From assembly GCF_024704725.1 (NCBI RefSeq), contig NZ_JALIQS010000003.1, forward strand, positions 186,001 to 250,000: a DNA stretch of 64,000 bases, written 5' to 3'. The stretch comes from Shinella sp. CPCC 101442. Lineage in GTDB: Bacteria; Pseudomonadota; Alphaproteobacteria; Rhizobiales; Rhizobiaceae. Below the pieces are notes generated by a model. That model ran no database searches, was not told the DNA's origin, and saw nothing but the letters and a program-made list of their open reading frames with translations. A program made the translations under genes and the position numbers. Of the stretch, positions 44,665-53,644 are shown piece by piece; position 1 is the first letter of the stretch; each line of letters opens with the position of its first letter.

Positions 44665-45347
44665 TCGATCAGGCTTCCACCGCCAGCGAGATCATCGACC
44701 ACCTCCGGTCGCTCCGGTCGGAGGAAAACATCGCCGGCATGGAGCGCTTCGGCATCGCCACCGGAACAGCGCTCGGAATTTCCAACCCAGACCTGCGCAA
44801 GATCGGGCGGCTAACAGGCAGGAACCACGCACGCGCCTTCGCGCTGTGGACGAGCGACATCCGCGAAGCCCGCATGCTGGCGCTCTATACACTCGAGCCG
44901 AAGAAACTCACGACGGAAGAGGCATGGCGCCTCAGCGAGGATTTCAACTCCTGGGAAATCGTCGATGGCGCGGCGGATATCTTTGTCGAGGCCGGGCTCG
45001 TCGAGTTGATCCCGGATTTCGCGGCCGACGAGCGGGAATTCGTGCGCCGCACCGCCTTCGCGATGATTGCGGGCGCGGCCATGCATCTGAAAAAAGAACC
45101 GGACGCGACGTTGATCGCCTGGCTGGACCTCATCGAGGATCATGCCGGCGACCCACGCAATTTTGTGAAGAAAGCGGTCAACTGGGCGCTGCGCAACATC
45201 GGCAAGCGCAGCCACGCCTGCCACGCGCCGGCCGTCGCGCTTGCGCAAAAACTCTCCGAGAGTTCGGACAGGACGGCACGCTGGATCGGCAAGGATGCCG
45301 TTCGCGAGCTGACGGACGAAAAGATCCTCGCGCGGATCAAGCGCTGA
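44661..45347 (+). CDS. DNA alkylation repair protein (AlkD-like)
   Basis: A 228-residue HEAT-like repeat protein of the AlkC/AlkD family, which excises bulky or cationic alkylated bases without base flipping. Visible signatures are GISNPDLRKIGRLTGRNH, SEDFNSWEIVDGAAD with the conserved Trp and Asp, and WALRNIGKRS near the end. The start overlaps the stop of the upstream dehydrogenase, so translation is coupled despite unrelated roles. A glycosylase and nuclease pair lies just downstream on the other strand. Confidence 0.87.
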   Translation: MIDQASTASEIIDHLRSLRSEENIAGMERFGIATGTALGISNPDLRKIGRLTGRNHARAFALWTSDIREARMLALYTLEPKKLTTEEAWRLSEDFNSWEIVDGAADIFVEAGLVELIPDFAADEREFVRRTAFAMIAGAAMHLKKEPDATLIAWLDLIEDHAGDPRNFVKKAVNWALRNIGKRSHACHAPAVALAQKLSESSDRTARWIGKDAVRELTDEKILARIKR

Positions 45348-45357
45348 GCATTTCCAG

Positions 45358-45377
45358 CCGAAGCGACATCGCTTCGG
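45358..45377. terminator. hairpin between convergent AlkD and Lrp genes
   Basis: CCGAAGCG-ACAT-CGCTTCGG, an 8-bp stem flanked by GCATTT and ATAATGC that extend the pairing loosely. No T run. May be a weak bidirectional terminator or part of a small rhizobial intergenic repeat. Confidence 0.5.
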
Positions 45378-45419
45378 CGTCGGATAATGCCGTAAAACCA
45401 GACCCTGGGCCGACAGACC

Positions 45420-45905
45420 TTAGTCGTCGCCGCTCTTCTGGTCCACGACCATGTAGTCGAGCGGCAACTCGGTCGTGTACTTGATCTGCTCCATGGCGAA
45501 GGCCGACGAGACGTCGCGAATTTCGATGCGGGCGATCATGCGCTTGTAGAAGGCGTCATAGGCGCCGATGTCGGGCACCACGACGCGCAGCAGGTAATCC
45601 ACCTCGCCGCTCATGCGGTAGAATTCCACGACTTCAGGGAATTCGACGATCACTTCGGAAAAACGCTTCAGCCATTCGGTGGAATGGGAGTTGGTGCGGA
45701 TCGAGACGAAGACGGTGACCTTGGTGTTGATCTTGATCGGATCGAGCAGCGCGACGCGCTTGCGGATCACGCCATCCTCTTCCATCTTCTGGATGCGCCG
45801 CCAGCAGGGCGTGGTCGAAAGCCCGACCTTCTTGGCGAGGTCGGCCACAGCCAGCGTGGAATCTTCCTGCAGAAGGCGCAGGATTTTGCGGTCCAGACGA
45901 TCCAT
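45420..45905 (-). CDS. Lrp/AsnC family transcriptional regulator
   Basis: A 161-residue regulator. The N-terminal helix-turn-helix (LDRKILRLLQEDSTLAVADL then VGLSTTPCWRRIQKMEEDG) is followed by a RAM-type ligand domain with GEVDYLLRVVVPDIGAYDAF, typical of feast/famine regulators of amino acid genes. The ligand is unknown. AGGGGAC is placed well before the ATG. No adjacent amino-acid gene is divergently transcribed; it lies downstream of the glycosylase gene on the same strand with a 66-base gap. Confidence 0.92.
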   Translation of the reverse strand: MDRLDRKILRLLQEDSTLAVADLAKKVGLSTTPCWRRIQKMEEDGVIRKRVALLDPIKINTKVTVFVSIRTNSHSTEWLKRFSEVIVEFPEVVEFYRMSGEVDYLLRVVVPDIGAYDAFYKRMIARIEIRDVSSAFAMEQIKYTTELPLDYMVVDQKSGDD

Positions 45906-45971
45906 TATAGTCCCCTAAGAAATTTAATTCCCTCATACACCGACATTACGGCAAATGGGAAGAATTACATT

Positions 45972-46613
45972 TCATTCCGCGATAATTTTCACCCGCTTTC
46001 GCAGTTCTGGCAGAACCTCTTCCGAAAACCAGGGATTTCGTTTCAGCCAGCCGGTATTGCGCCAGCTCGGATGCGGCAGCGGCAAGACGGCTGGCGCCTC
46101 GTTGCGTCCGAGATGGCGGCGCCAGTCGCGCACAGTCTCGGTCATGCTCTTCGCCCTCGCCGCACCGAGATGCCATGCCTGAGCATACTGGCCGATCGCC
46201 AGCACCAGTTCCACCTGCGGCATGGCCGCGATGACCCGCGTTCGCCAAAGCGGGGCGCATTCCCGGCGTGGCGGCAAGTCGCTGCCGTGGACATCGTAGC
46301 CGGGAAAACAGAAGCCCATCGGCACGATGGAAAATTTTCGCGGGTCGTAAAAGTCTTCGCGCGTCACGCCCAGCCAGTCGCGCAGGCGGTCACCGGAAGC
46401 ATCGTTGAAAGGCAGCCCGCTCTCATGCACGCGCAGCCCGGGCGCCTGCCCGGCGATAAGGATGCGCGCCGTTCGGGAGATGACGGCAACGGGTCGCGGT
46501 TCGTGCGGCAACCGATCGTCCGGCCCCTTCGCCGGGGCATCACGACAGAGCCGGCAGGCCGCGATCGCCGCGCTCAGCGCAGCGATGTCGTCGGCAGGGT
46601 TTCGCTCGTCCAT
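45972..46613 (-). CDS. uracil-DNA glycosylase family protein
   Basis: A 213-residue protein of the UDG superfamily. Motif 1 is ILIAGQAPGLRVHESGLPFND and motif 2 is LPLPHPSWRNTG, with a GDRLRDWLGV stretch as in family members of COG1573. It has CRLCRD near the N-terminus but lacks the four-Cys iron-sulfur pattern of families 4 and 5, so subfamily and base specificity are uncertain. It follows the thermonuclease gene by 12 bases on the same strand, in one probable operon. Confidence 0.85.
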   Translation of the reverse strand: MDERNPADDIAALSAAIAACRLCRDAPAKGPDDRLPHEPRPVAVISRTARILIAGQAPGLRVHESGLPFNDASGDRLRDWLGVTREDFYDPRKFSIVPMGFCFPGYDVHGSDLPPRRECAPLWRTRVIAAMPQVELVLAIGQYAQAWHLGAARAKSMTETVRDWRRHLGRNEAPAVLPLPHPSWRNTGWLKRNPWFSEEVLPELRKRVKIIAE

Positions 46614-46625
46614 CGCACCGTCCGT

Positions 46626-47192
46626 TCAACTCCAGCCCAGCGTCGCCAGAATACCGCCGAACACGCCGGTTTCTCCCTGATGCGTATCCTCCTGCGGGCG
46701 GCCATTCATTTTGCGCCATTGCTGCGGCAGGTCGAATTCCGTAGCCCACAGTCCCTTGCGCTCGGCCTTGGCAAACTGCTCTTCATCCTCATAGCCACCA
46801 TAGGACACCGCAAGCCCCTCGCGCACCATGCGCGCGCCGAGATCGCCGGCAACGGTCTCGCAGCGCGCCAGAAGCCGGTCGTATTTGTCCCTGCCCTGGC
46901 TGCGACAGGTGACAGGCCCGGCGCGCAGAAATTCTGCCAGCCGCGAGCGTGCTGCGACGCCACAGCGCCAGTCCACCCCGTCGCGCTTGCAGATCTGCAT
47001 CATCTCCGGCGTATCTATGCCGGCGAGGCGGATGCGGTGCCCGTCGAGCGTCAGCGTATCGCCATCGGCCGCACGCGCGGTTCCGGTGATCGTCTCGCCG
47101 CTCTCGCCGCCGATCCGCAGAACGACCAGCGCCGTCAGCGCCAGGATCGCCATTGCCACGCCGACATCGCGCGCCCGTTTGGAAAGCCCCAT
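46626..47192 (-). CDS. thermonuclease (SNase) family protein
   Basis: A 188-residue protein with an N-terminal membrane helix (VAMAILALTALVVLRI) acting as anchor or uncleaved signal. The SNase fold spans about residues 35-150: ARAADGDTLTLDGHRIRLAGIDTPE, GRDKYDRLLARC and MVREGLAVSYGGY. The catalytic acidic and Arg residues are present in these blocks. It probably degrades nucleic acid outside the membrane. Upstream of the glycosylase gene, divergent from a histidine kinase. Confidence 0.87.
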   Translation of the reverse strand: MGLSKRARDVGVAMAILALTALVVLRIGGESGETITGTARAADGDTLTLDGHRIRLAGIDTPEMMQICKRDGVDWRCGVAARSRLAEFLRAGPVTCRSQGRDKYDRLLARCETVAGDLGARMVREGLAVSYGGYEDEEQFAKAERKGLWATEFDLPQQWRKMNGRPQEDTHQGETGVFGGILATLGWS

Positions 47193-47359
47193 GATTCCCG
47201 TTTCCTGCCGTTGAGTCCTGACGCACCGTCATATGCCGAAGTGGCGCCGAATTCACGCTACGGAAATGCCGGAATGGTTCGTAAATGGTTTATGCGCGGC
47301 AGCATCTTCTTAAGGATTGCCCCCTAGAATTCAACGCCAACAGCAACCGTGCAATCGTG

Positions 47360-48895
47360 ATGAGTACCGGCGTCAGTACCTCGACCGACAAGATCATCGT
47401 CGACAAGTCGCGCAGCCATAGAAACAAGGCTGTTTCGCGGGCCGTTCGCGCGACTCGTGAGCGGCTGCAGACGGCGACCGGAATTTCCGCCGGCTTCGAG
47501 CGGGAAATGCTGCAACTCCACATCGCCTCGGCGGTGCAGAGCGCGCTCGCAATCCCGACGATCATCGTGCTGATCACCGCCATCGGCATCTATCTGACCG
47601 AGGAAATCGGCCTCATGGCCTGGGCCGTGCTCGCCCTCAGCGTCCATGCGATCGGCATGATCGTCGCGCGCCGCGCCCGCGGAAAGGACGTCACTGCCGA
47701 GAACGTGCGCCGCTGGCAGCGCCGCTTCCTTGCGGCGCAGGTCGTCATGGGCCTCGCCTGGGCAGCCTTTGCTCTCCAGACCTGCGGCAAATGCACCGGC
47801 GTCACCTTCGAACTCTACCAGGGCACCGCCCTCCTCGTCGCGCTCGCCGTCACGACGATCACGACGCTGATGCTGCGTCATGCCGTGCTCTACACCTTCC
47901 TGCCGACGGTGCTGGCGCTGACCGTCTCGACACTCCTGCGTCCTGTCCCCGCCACGATGGCGATGGCCGCCATCATTTTCGCCGCCCTCGTCTTCCTCAT
48001 CTTCATGACGCATCGCCTGCGTCAGACCAGCGCGCAACTCCTCTCCTCGCAATCGGAAAAGGATGATCTGATCGCCGAGCTGGAAGTAGCAAAGTCGATG
48101 TCCGACGAAGCCCGCCGCCGCGCGGAAGAGGCAAATCTCGCGAAGTCACGCTTCCTCGCCTCCATGTCCCATGAACTGCGCACCCCCTTGAACGCCATCC
48201 TGGGCTTCTCCGAGGTCATGTCGACGGAAGTGCTGGGGCCGCTCAACAACCCGGTCTACAAGGAATACACGTCGGACATCCATCGTTCCGGCCAGCACCT
48301 GCTCAACCTCATCAACGAGATCCTCGACCTCTCGCGCATCGAGGCCGGCAAATACGACCTGTCGGAAGATTCCGTGCATTTCGTCGATATCGCCGAGGAT
48401 TGCATCGGCATGGTGCAGCTGCGCGCGCGGGCGAAGAACATCACGATATCGGAACAGGTCGAAGGCGGCATGCCCGCTGTCTGGGCAGACGAGAAGGCGT
48501 TGCGCCAGGTCCTTCTGAACCTGCTGTCGAACGCGGTAAAGTTCACGCCCCAGGGCGGCGAGATCGTCGTCAAGGCCGGCTGGACCGCCGGTGGCGGCCA
48601 GTATGTCTCAATCAGGGATAACGGCCCCGGCATTCCCGAAGACGAAATCCCCGTCGTGCTCTCGGCCTTCGGCCAGGGCTCCATCGCCATCAAGAGTGCC
48701 GAACAGGGCACGGGTCTCGGCCTGCCGATCGTCCAGGCGATCCTGGCCAAGCACAATGGCGAATTCATCCTGAAATCGAAGCTGCGCGAAGGCACCGAGG
48801 CCATCGCCATCCTGCCGGCCAAGCGCGTGCTGCAAAGCCTGCCCGCCGTCACGGAAACCCAGGCCGTTTCTCCGCGCAAGAAGAGCTTTGCCTGA
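47360..48895 (+). CDS. sensor histidine kinase
   Basis: A 511-residue membrane kinase. Five or six hydrophobic helices fill residues 50-215, without a clear extracytoplasmic sensor. A short coiled segment precedes the H box FLASMSHELRTPLNAILGF (phosphorylated His), and the ATPase domain has N box LRQVLLNLLSNAVKF, G1 IRDNGPGIPEDEIP and G2 GTGLGLPIV. The H-box region resembles that of PdhS/DivJ/PleC-type kinases of alphaproteobacteria, which signal to DivK, but this link is tentative. No response regulator lies next to it, so it is an orphan. ATG at 47360 has a weak ribosome site. Confidence 0.88.
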   Translation: MSTGVSTSTDKIIVDKSRSHRNKAVSRAVRATRERLQTATGISAGFEREMLQLHIASAVQSALAIPTIIVLITAIGIYLTEEIGLMAWAVLALSVHAIGMIVARRARGKDVTAENVRRWQRRFLAAQVVMGLAWAAFALQTCGKCTGVTFELYQGTALLVALAVTTITTLMLRHAVLYTFLPTVLALTVSTLLRPVPATMAMAAIIFAALVFLIFMTHRLRQTSAQLLSSQSEKDDLIAELEVAKSMSDEARRRAEEANLAKSRFLASMSHELRTPLNAILGFSEVMSTEVLGPLNNPVYKEYTSDIHRSGQHLLNLINEILDLSRIEAGKYDLSEDSVHFVDIAEDCIGMVQLRARAKNITISEQVEGGMPAVWADEKALRQVLLNLLSNAVKFTPQGGEIVVKAGWTAGGGQYVSIRDNGPGIPEDEIPVVLSAFGQGSIAIKSAEQGTGLGLPIVQAILAKHNGEFILKSKLREGTEAIAILPAKRVLQSLPAVTETQAVSPRKKSFA

Positions 48896-48907
48896 GGCCG
48901 TCGAGCT

Positions 48908-49285
48908 TCAGATGAACTGGGAAATCACCACATAGCCGGCATAGCCCGCATTGGCGATGATCAGGCAGAACACGGCGAAGGAGCCCAGGTCCTTCGAATG
49001 TTTGCCCATTTCGGAAATCTCCGGAGACACCCGGTCGACGATCTCCTCGATCGCCGTGTTGAGCGCCTCGAAAGCGACCATCAGGAGAAAGAGGATCGCC
49101 ATCGCGACATACTGGAAGAACGAGGCGCCGACGAAGGCGAAGATCACCATCGCCACACCGAAGGCGATCAGTTCATGACGGAAGGCGGATTCGCCGAGCA
49201 GCCGGCGCGCGCCGGCTGCCGAATAGGTCGCCGCGGCGATCAGGTGGCTGAAGCCCGTCTTTTTCTCGATTGGTCCCTGACCCAT
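48908..49285 (-). CDS. dgkA: diacylglycerol kinase
   Basis: A 125-residue inner-membrane protein with three helices, the size of bacterial DgkA. The catalytic and substrate region is [20 protein letters not shown], with E-x6-E and NTAIE as signature, and an amphipathic [21 protein letters not shown] start. It phosphorylates diacylglycerol left from membrane glucan and lipid transfer reactions. Convergent with the histidine kinase; cobT lies 86 bases upstream on the same strand. ATG at 49285 is chosen; the long upstream frame is a cobT shadow. Confidence 0.92.
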   Translation of the reverse strand: MGQGPIEKKTGFSHLIAAATYSAAGARRLLGESAFRHELIAFGVAMVIFAFVGASFFQYVAMAILFLLMVAFEALNTAIEEIVDRVSPEISEMGKHSKDLGSFAVFCLIIANAGYAGYVVISQFI

Positions 49286-49371
49286 TGCACAATCCCGTTC
49301 CTGCAGTGCCCGCGGAGCCATCGCCCCACGGGTCTCAATCCATGCCATTTTGGCTTTTTGCCGGCCGCGCT

Positions 49372-50388
49372 CTACGAACGGTTGCTGACGCCCGCCTGAA
49401 CGAAGGTCGCCATGCCGGAATGGCAGGCGGCGGCCGACTTGACGATACCGGCGGCAAGGGCGGCACCGGTGCCCTCGCCAAGGCGCATGCCGAGCGCCAG
49501 AAGCGGCGTCTTGCCAAGCTTCTCGATCGACTTCATATGCGCCGGTTCGGCCGAGACATGCCCGATCAGGCAGTGATCGAGCGCCGAGGGATTGGCGGCG
49601 CGCAGGATGGCACCGGCCGCCGTCGCGACGTAACCGTCGATGATGACGGGGATCTTCTGCATGCGGGCGGCGAGGATGGCGCCGGCCATCGCCGCGATCT
49701 CGCGGCCGCCAAGCCGGCGCAGCACTTCCAGCGGATCGGAAAGATGGCCGCGGTTGAGCGCGACCGCCTTCTCGACGGCCGCGATCTTGCGCTTGAGAAC
49801 CTCGCCTTCCGAGCCCGTGCCGGGGCCGACCCATTCTTCCGCCGTGCCGCCATAGAGCGCCAGGTTGATGGCGGCGGCGATCGTCGTGTTGCCGATGCCC
49901 ATTTCGCCGATGCACAGCAGGTCCGTGCCACCGGCAACGGCCTCCATGCCGAAGGCCATGGTGGCGGCGCAGTCGCGCTCCGACAGCGCCGGCTCCTCGG
50001 TGATGTCGGCCGTCGGATAATCGAGCGCGAGGTCGAAGACCTTCAGGCCGAGATCGTGCGTCACGCAGATCTGGTTGATCGCGGCCCCGCCGGCGGCGAA
50101 GTTCTCCACCATCTGCGCGGTAACCGAGGACGGATAGGGCGTGATGCCCTGCTTGGTGACACCGTGATTGCCGGCGAAGATCGCGACCAGCGGACGCGTC
50201 ACGGCCGGCGGACGGCCGGTCCAGGCGGCGAGCCAGAAGGCGATTTCCTCCAGCCGTCCAAGCGCGCCCGGCGGCTTCGTCAACTGCCCGTCCCGTTCAC
50301 GCGCGGCAACCAGCGCGGCCCCGTCCGGACCGGGCAGATTGCGCAGCAATTCACGAAAATCATCGAACGGCAGGCCGCTGGCACTCAT
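49372..50388 (-). CDS. cobT: nicotinate-nucleotide--dimethylbenzimidazole phosphoribosyltransferase
   Basis: A 338-residue cytosolic enzyme that makes alpha-ribazole 5'-phosphate, the lower ligand of cobalamin, from nicotinate mononucleotide and dimethylbenzimidazole. Blocks [47 protein letters not shown] and [12 protein letters not shown] (catalytic Glu) are typical. ATG at 50388 with AAGGA upstream. The cobS gene is on the opposite strand, divergently transcribed, so both steps of lower-loop assembly are close together but under separate starts. Confidence 0.95.
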   Translation of the reverse strand: MSASGLPFDDFRELLRNLPGPDGAALVAARERDGQLTKPPGALGRLEEIAFWLAAWTGRPPAVTRPLVAIFAGNHGVTKQGITPYPSSVTAQMVENFAAGGAAINQICVTHDLGLKVFDLALDYPTADITEEPALSERDCAATMAFGMEAVAGGTDLLCIGEMGIGNTTIAAAINLALYGGTAEEWVGPGTGSEGEVLKRKIAAVEKAVALNRGHLSDPLEVLRRLGGREIAAMAGAILAARMQKIPVIIDGYVATAAGAILRAANPSALDHCLIGHVSAEPAHMKSIEKLGKTPLLALGMRLGEGTGAALAAGIVKSAAACHSGMATFVQAGVSNRS

Positions 50389-50675
50389 CTTGGGATATTC
50401 CTTGCTTGGGACTTTCAAAGGCAGGTGTCTCCTAATAGAGGCAGGGCGCGGCTCCGACAACCGCATTTGCGGCAGCGGCCGACGCCTTTTGCGGCGAGCG
50501 GCGGCGACGGGTGTCGCGCATCGGAAAGCCGCCATGCCATGCCGGCTCTACGATGTCGCGCACGGGTGCGAACACCACCGCAGCTCGTGCTTTCCTCCAT
50601 CTCCGAGCATGCTCCGGGGATTATTCTTCACGGGTCGGCGGCCAGCCTGGCCGCCTGCCAGCAGGGGTCTCCAGC

Positions 50676-51458
50676 GTGACCATCCAGGACTATATCGACG
50701 ACATCGCCCGCTCCGTCGCCTTTCTCTCCCGCGTGCACGTGCCGCAGCGCCACTTCATCGGCCATGACGGGCGGCTGTCGCGCGCCGTCTCGGCCTTTCC
50801 CGCCGCCGGCATACTGATCGTGCTGCCGCCGGCCGCGCTTGCCGCCGTGCTCTCGGCCTTCCACGCGCCGCCCCTGCTCCTCGCCTTCGCCGTGCTCGGC
50901 CTGCAGGTGCTGATCACCGGCGCGTTGCATGAAGACGGGCTCTCCGACAGCGCCGACGGCATCGGCGGCGGGCGGGACCGGGAAAGCGCGCTCGCCATCA
51001 TGAAGGACAGCCGCGTCGGCTCCTATGGCGTGGTCGCGCTGGTTCTCTCCTTCGGTATCCGCAGCGCCGCCATCGCCGCCCTTGCACCGGTGCTGACACC
51101 CGCCAGCCTCGCCATGGCGCTGCTCGCCGTCGCCGCCGCCAGCCGCACCGCCATGGTCTGGCACTGGTCGCTGCTGCCGCCCGCGCGGCGCGATGGCGTT
51201 GCCGCCTCGGTCGGCGAACCGGACCGCGCCGCGACCGTCACGGCCCTCGTCTCCGGCATCCTGATGGCCACCCTGCTCCTCGTGCCGCACGCGACGATCC
51301 TATCGCTTCCGCTCTCTCTCGTCGCAGCCATGGCCGCCGTGCTGGTTTTCAACCGCATCGCGGTTCGCAAGATCGGCGGGCATACCGGCGATACGATCGG
51401 CGCCACACAGCAGCTCACGGAAATGTCTATCCTGTTCGCCCTTGCCTTGACGCTTTGA
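50676..51458 (+). CDS. cobS: adenosylcobinamide-GDP ribazoletransferase (cobalamin synthase)
   Basis: A 260-residue inner-membrane enzyme with six or seven helices that joins adenosylcobinamide-GDP and alpha-ribazole (phosphate). The conserved metal-binding loop is LHEDGLSDSADGIGGGRDR, followed by MKDSRVGSYGV. GTG start at 50676 (TIQDYIDDIARSVAFLSRV) gives the normal length; the longer frame upstream is not CobS-like. Together with cobT it completes the nucleotide loop. Confidence 0.93.
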   Translation: MTIQDYIDDIARSVAFLSRVHVPQRHFIGHDGRLSRAVSAFPAAGILIVLPPAALAAVLSAFHAPPLLLAFAVLGLQVLITGALHEDGLSDSADGIGGGRDRESALAIMKDSRVGSYGVVALVLSFGIRSAAIAALAPVLTPASLAMALLAVAAASRTAMVWHWSLLPPARRDGVAASVGEPDRAATVTALVSGILMATLLLVPHATILSLPLSLVAAMAAVLVFNRIAVRKIGGHTGDTIGATQQLTEMSILFALALTL

Positions 51459-51495
51459 GCTGACGATATAGGAAAAGTGGATATCCGGAGCTGCA

Positions 51496-51717
51496 ATGGA
51501 ATCGCCCTGCATTCTCGTCTGTTCGATCGACATGGTGACCGGCTTCTGCTTCGGCTGCGGTCGCACGCGCGACGAAATCGGCGCCTGGACGCTCTATAGC
51601 TCCGAGCAGCGCCGCACGATCATGGCCGAACTGCCGGCGCGGCTCGAGACCGTCGAGCGCAAGCCCCGGCGCGAGACCCGCCGCACCCGCATGGCACGGG
51701 AGCGCGGCGAGGCATGA
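51496..51717 (+). CDS. DUF1289 family zinc-finger-like small protein
   Basis: A 73-residue protein with the DUF1289 pattern SPCILVCSIDMVTGFCFGCGRTRDEI: four Cys that probably hold zinc or an iron-sulfur cluster, then WTLYSSEQRRTIMAELPARL. Function is unknown. The C-terminus is Arg-rich. GGAG precedes the ATG and the stop overlaps the next start (ATGA). Confidence 0.9.
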   Translation: MESPCILVCSIDMVTGFCFGCGRTRDEIGAWTLYSSEQRRTIMAELPARLETVERKPRRETRRTRMARERGEA

Positions 51718-52412
51718 GGCTCTATATCCTTCTCGGCATCCTCGGCGCCGGTCTCGTCCTCCTGATCCTCAATCACGACGGCGGCCGCACGCTCGGCATC
51801 GACAACGACGATTTCGGCCGCCTCGTGACACTCTCGGCGATCGGCACGATGATGGCCGCCGGCATTCTCGCGAGCCGCCGCCAATGGGGCGAGAGCCTGC
51901 GCCAGGCCGCCATCTGGCTCCTGGTCATCCTGGCGCTCGCCACCGCCTATCTCTATCGCTTCGACCTGCAGCAGGTCGGCAGCCGCCTGACCGCCGGCCT
52001 CATTCCCGGCCGCGCCGTCGTGACGACAGGTGCCGGCGGCGAGCAGATCCTCGTCGTCCACAAGGGCATCTCCGGCCATTTCGAGGCCGATGTCAGCATT
52101 GACGGCACGCCGCTGCGCATGCTGGTCGATACCGGCGCCAGTTCCATCGTGCTGACCTATGACGACGCCATGCGGCTCGGCATCAATCCCGACAATCTCG
52201 TCTTTTCCATCGAAGTCTCCACCGCCAACGGCCGCGCGATGGCCGCCCCGGTGACGCTGCGCCAGGTCGCCATCGGCCCCATCATGCGTGGCACGATCCG
52301 CGGCATGGTCACGCAAGCCGGCCAGCTCGACCAGAGCCTGCTCGGCATGAGTTTCCTGGAAACCCTGGGCTCCATCGAGATCACGCGCGACGAACTGAGG
52401 CTGAAGGACTGA
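51714..52412 (+). CDS. TIGR02281 family retropepsin-like aspartic protease
   Basis: A 232-residue membrane-bound protein. Three N-terminal hydrophobic helices (residues 1-18, about 36-51 and about 63-80) precede a single retropepsin-like domain with the active-site motif MLVDTGASSIVL near residue 142 and SLLGMSFLETLGSIEI close to the end. One catalytic Asp per chain implies a dimer. It resembles periplasmic or membrane proteases of unknown target found in alphaproteobacteria. Translationally coupled to the DUF1289 gene and abuts the reductase gene on the other strand. Confidence 0.88.
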   Translation: MRLYILLGILGAGLVLLILNHDGGRTLGIDNDDFGRLVTLSAIGTMMAAGILASRRQWGESLRQAAIWLLVILALATAYLYRFDLQQVGSRLTAGLIPGRAVVTTGAGGEQILVVHKGISGHFEADVSIDGTPLRMLVDTGASSIVLTYDDAMRLGINPDNLVFSIEVSTANGRAMAAPVTLRQVAIGPIMRGTIRGMVTQAGQLDQSLLGMSFLETLGSIEITRDELRLKD

Positions 52413-52949
52413 TCAGGCCGCGTCCTGGAACCGGTAGTGCAGTCGTACGCAGCCCTTGTCGATCGCCTTCGCGCTGACGAGCGTCGGGCTTGCGCGAAAT
52501 CCCGTCAGCGGAAACAGCGGCTGCCCGCTGCCAAGCATTTCCGGGATCACATAGATCTCGATCTCGTCCAGCGCCCCGCGTTCGAGAAAGGCCATCTGCA
52601 ACCGCCCGCCGCCCAGCATCCAGACATCGCCGTCGTCGAGCGCGCGCAGTTCCGCGATGAGGGCATCGATATCGTCCCGGGTTTCGAGAGGCCCCTTCGG
52701 CGCCTCGATGGGCCGCGACGTGACGACGAAGGTCCGCTTGTCCGCATAGGCCCATGGCGAAGGGTCACGCACGATGAAGTCGTAAGTGCCGCGTCCCATC
52801 ACGACCGTGCGGATGCCTCCGAGGAAAGTCCGGTAGTCATGCTCGCCGAGATCCATTCCGTCATATTTGAACAGCCAGTCGAGATTGTCGTTTTCGCCGG
52901 CGATCAGCCCGTCGAGGCTGGCTGCGATATAGCCTATGATCCTTGCCAT
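52413..52949 (-). CDS. dihydrofolate reductase / RibD C-terminal family protein
   Basis: A 178-residue NADPH-dependent reductase fold: IIGYIAASLDGLIAGENDNL at the start, TVVMGRGTYDF and DVWMLGGGRLQMAFL (nucleotide-binding turn) and FPLTGF near the end. These YwjB/YyaP-like proteins are not canonical folate enzymes and the substrate is unknown. AGGAG precedes the ATG at 52949. Divergent from a TetR gene 47 bases away with an almost perfect dyad in between, so regulation by that repressor is likely. Confidence 0.87.
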   Translation of the reverse strand: MARIIGYIAASLDGLIAGENDNLDWLFKYDGMDLGEHDYRTFLGGIRTVVMGRGTYDFIVRDPSPWAYADKRTFVVTSRPIEAPKGPLETRDDIDALIAELRALDDGDVWMLGGGRLQMAFLERGALDEIEIYVIPEMLGSGQPLFPLTGFRASPTLVSAKAIDKGCVRLHYRFQDAA

Positions 52950-52968
52950 GCCAAAATCTCCTTGAATA

Positions 52969-52988
52969 ATAAACGAACATTCATTTAT
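52969..52988. promoter_or_regulatory. probable TetR operator
   Basis: ATAAACGAA-CA-TTCATTTAT: 9-bp arms with a single mismatch (C/T) and a 2-base spacer, within the 47-base gap between the divergent reductase and TetR genes. Confidence 0.6.
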
Positions 52989-52996
52989 ATATAACC

Positions 52997-53548
52997 ATGG
53001 CCCGACACAAGACAATCCCGGACGAGAAAGTCCTCGACACCCTTCTCGAAACAGTGATGGAAACCGGCCCGGCCGGGCTCTCCTTCGCGCGCGCCGCCAA
53101 GGCTTCAGGCCTTTCGCCGGCAACTCTCGTGCAGCGCTACGGCGACCGGGAAAGAATGGTTCAGGCTGTGCTGTTGCGCGCCTGGGACCGGCTGGACGCC
53201 GAGACCGAAGCCGCCGACGTCGAAGCCGCCGCGACACCAGCCGGCGCGGTCGATCTGCTGATGGCTCTGATGCCACCGGAAACCGCCGAACAGAATGCCA
53301 CGGATGGCCTTCTGCTCCTGCGCGAAGACATACGGGATCCTGCCCTGCGGGCGCGCGGTGCCGCCTGGGCCTATAGTCTCGTCGAGGCGCTGGCACGGCG
53401 CCTGTCGGACAATCCCGAGGAGGGAAAACGCCTGGCCTGGCAGATGGCGAGCATCTGGCAGGGCGCCCACACCTGGTGGGCGTTCACGCGCGAAGAGCCG
53501 GCGGAGAAAGCCATCCGCCGCGTGCTGGAAAGCTGGCTGGACGATTGA
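52997..53548 (+). CDS. TetR family transcriptional regulator
   Basis: A 183-residue repressor. The N-terminal helix-turn-helix (FARAAKASGLSPATLVQRYGDRERM) is followed by a helical ligand domain with WRASIWQGAHTWWAF-like aromatic lining (read here as MASIWQGAHTWWAF). The start ATG has hardly any leader and no clear ribosome site, so translation may begin on a leaderless transcript. Probable autoregulator and repressor of the divergent reductase gene. Confidence 0.9.
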   Translation: MARHKTIPDEKVLDTLLETVMETGPAGLSFARAAKASGLSPATLVQRYGDRERMVQAVLLRAWDRLDAETEAADVEAAATPAGAVDLLMALMPPETAEQNATDGLLLLREDIRDPALRARGAAWAYSLVEALARRLSDNPEEGKRLAWQMASIWQGAHTWWAFTREEPAEKAIRRVLESWLDD

Positions 53549-53595
53549 AACGGAGCGGATCGCGCCGCCCCGTTCCGACGTCTGATAATGGCCAA

Positions 53596-53640
53596 AACAA
53601 AAAACTAGAACATTTCTGGTGAATCGGAGCTCACCGGAAA
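53596..53640 (-). terminator. intrinsic terminator of the VOC gene
   Basis: On the minus strand TTTCCGGTGA and TCACCAGAAA form a 10-bp stem with one mismatch, followed shortly by GTTTTTTG. Confidence 0.65.
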
Positions 53641-53644
53641 TACT

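Noticed and set aside
50420-50433. AGGAGACACCTGCC on the minus strand upstream of cobT, resembling the end of a cobalamin riboswitch
   Set aside because: Two extra bases interrupt the box, and the GGGAA, GGTG and GCCACTG parts of the core were not found upstream; chance similarity is likely.
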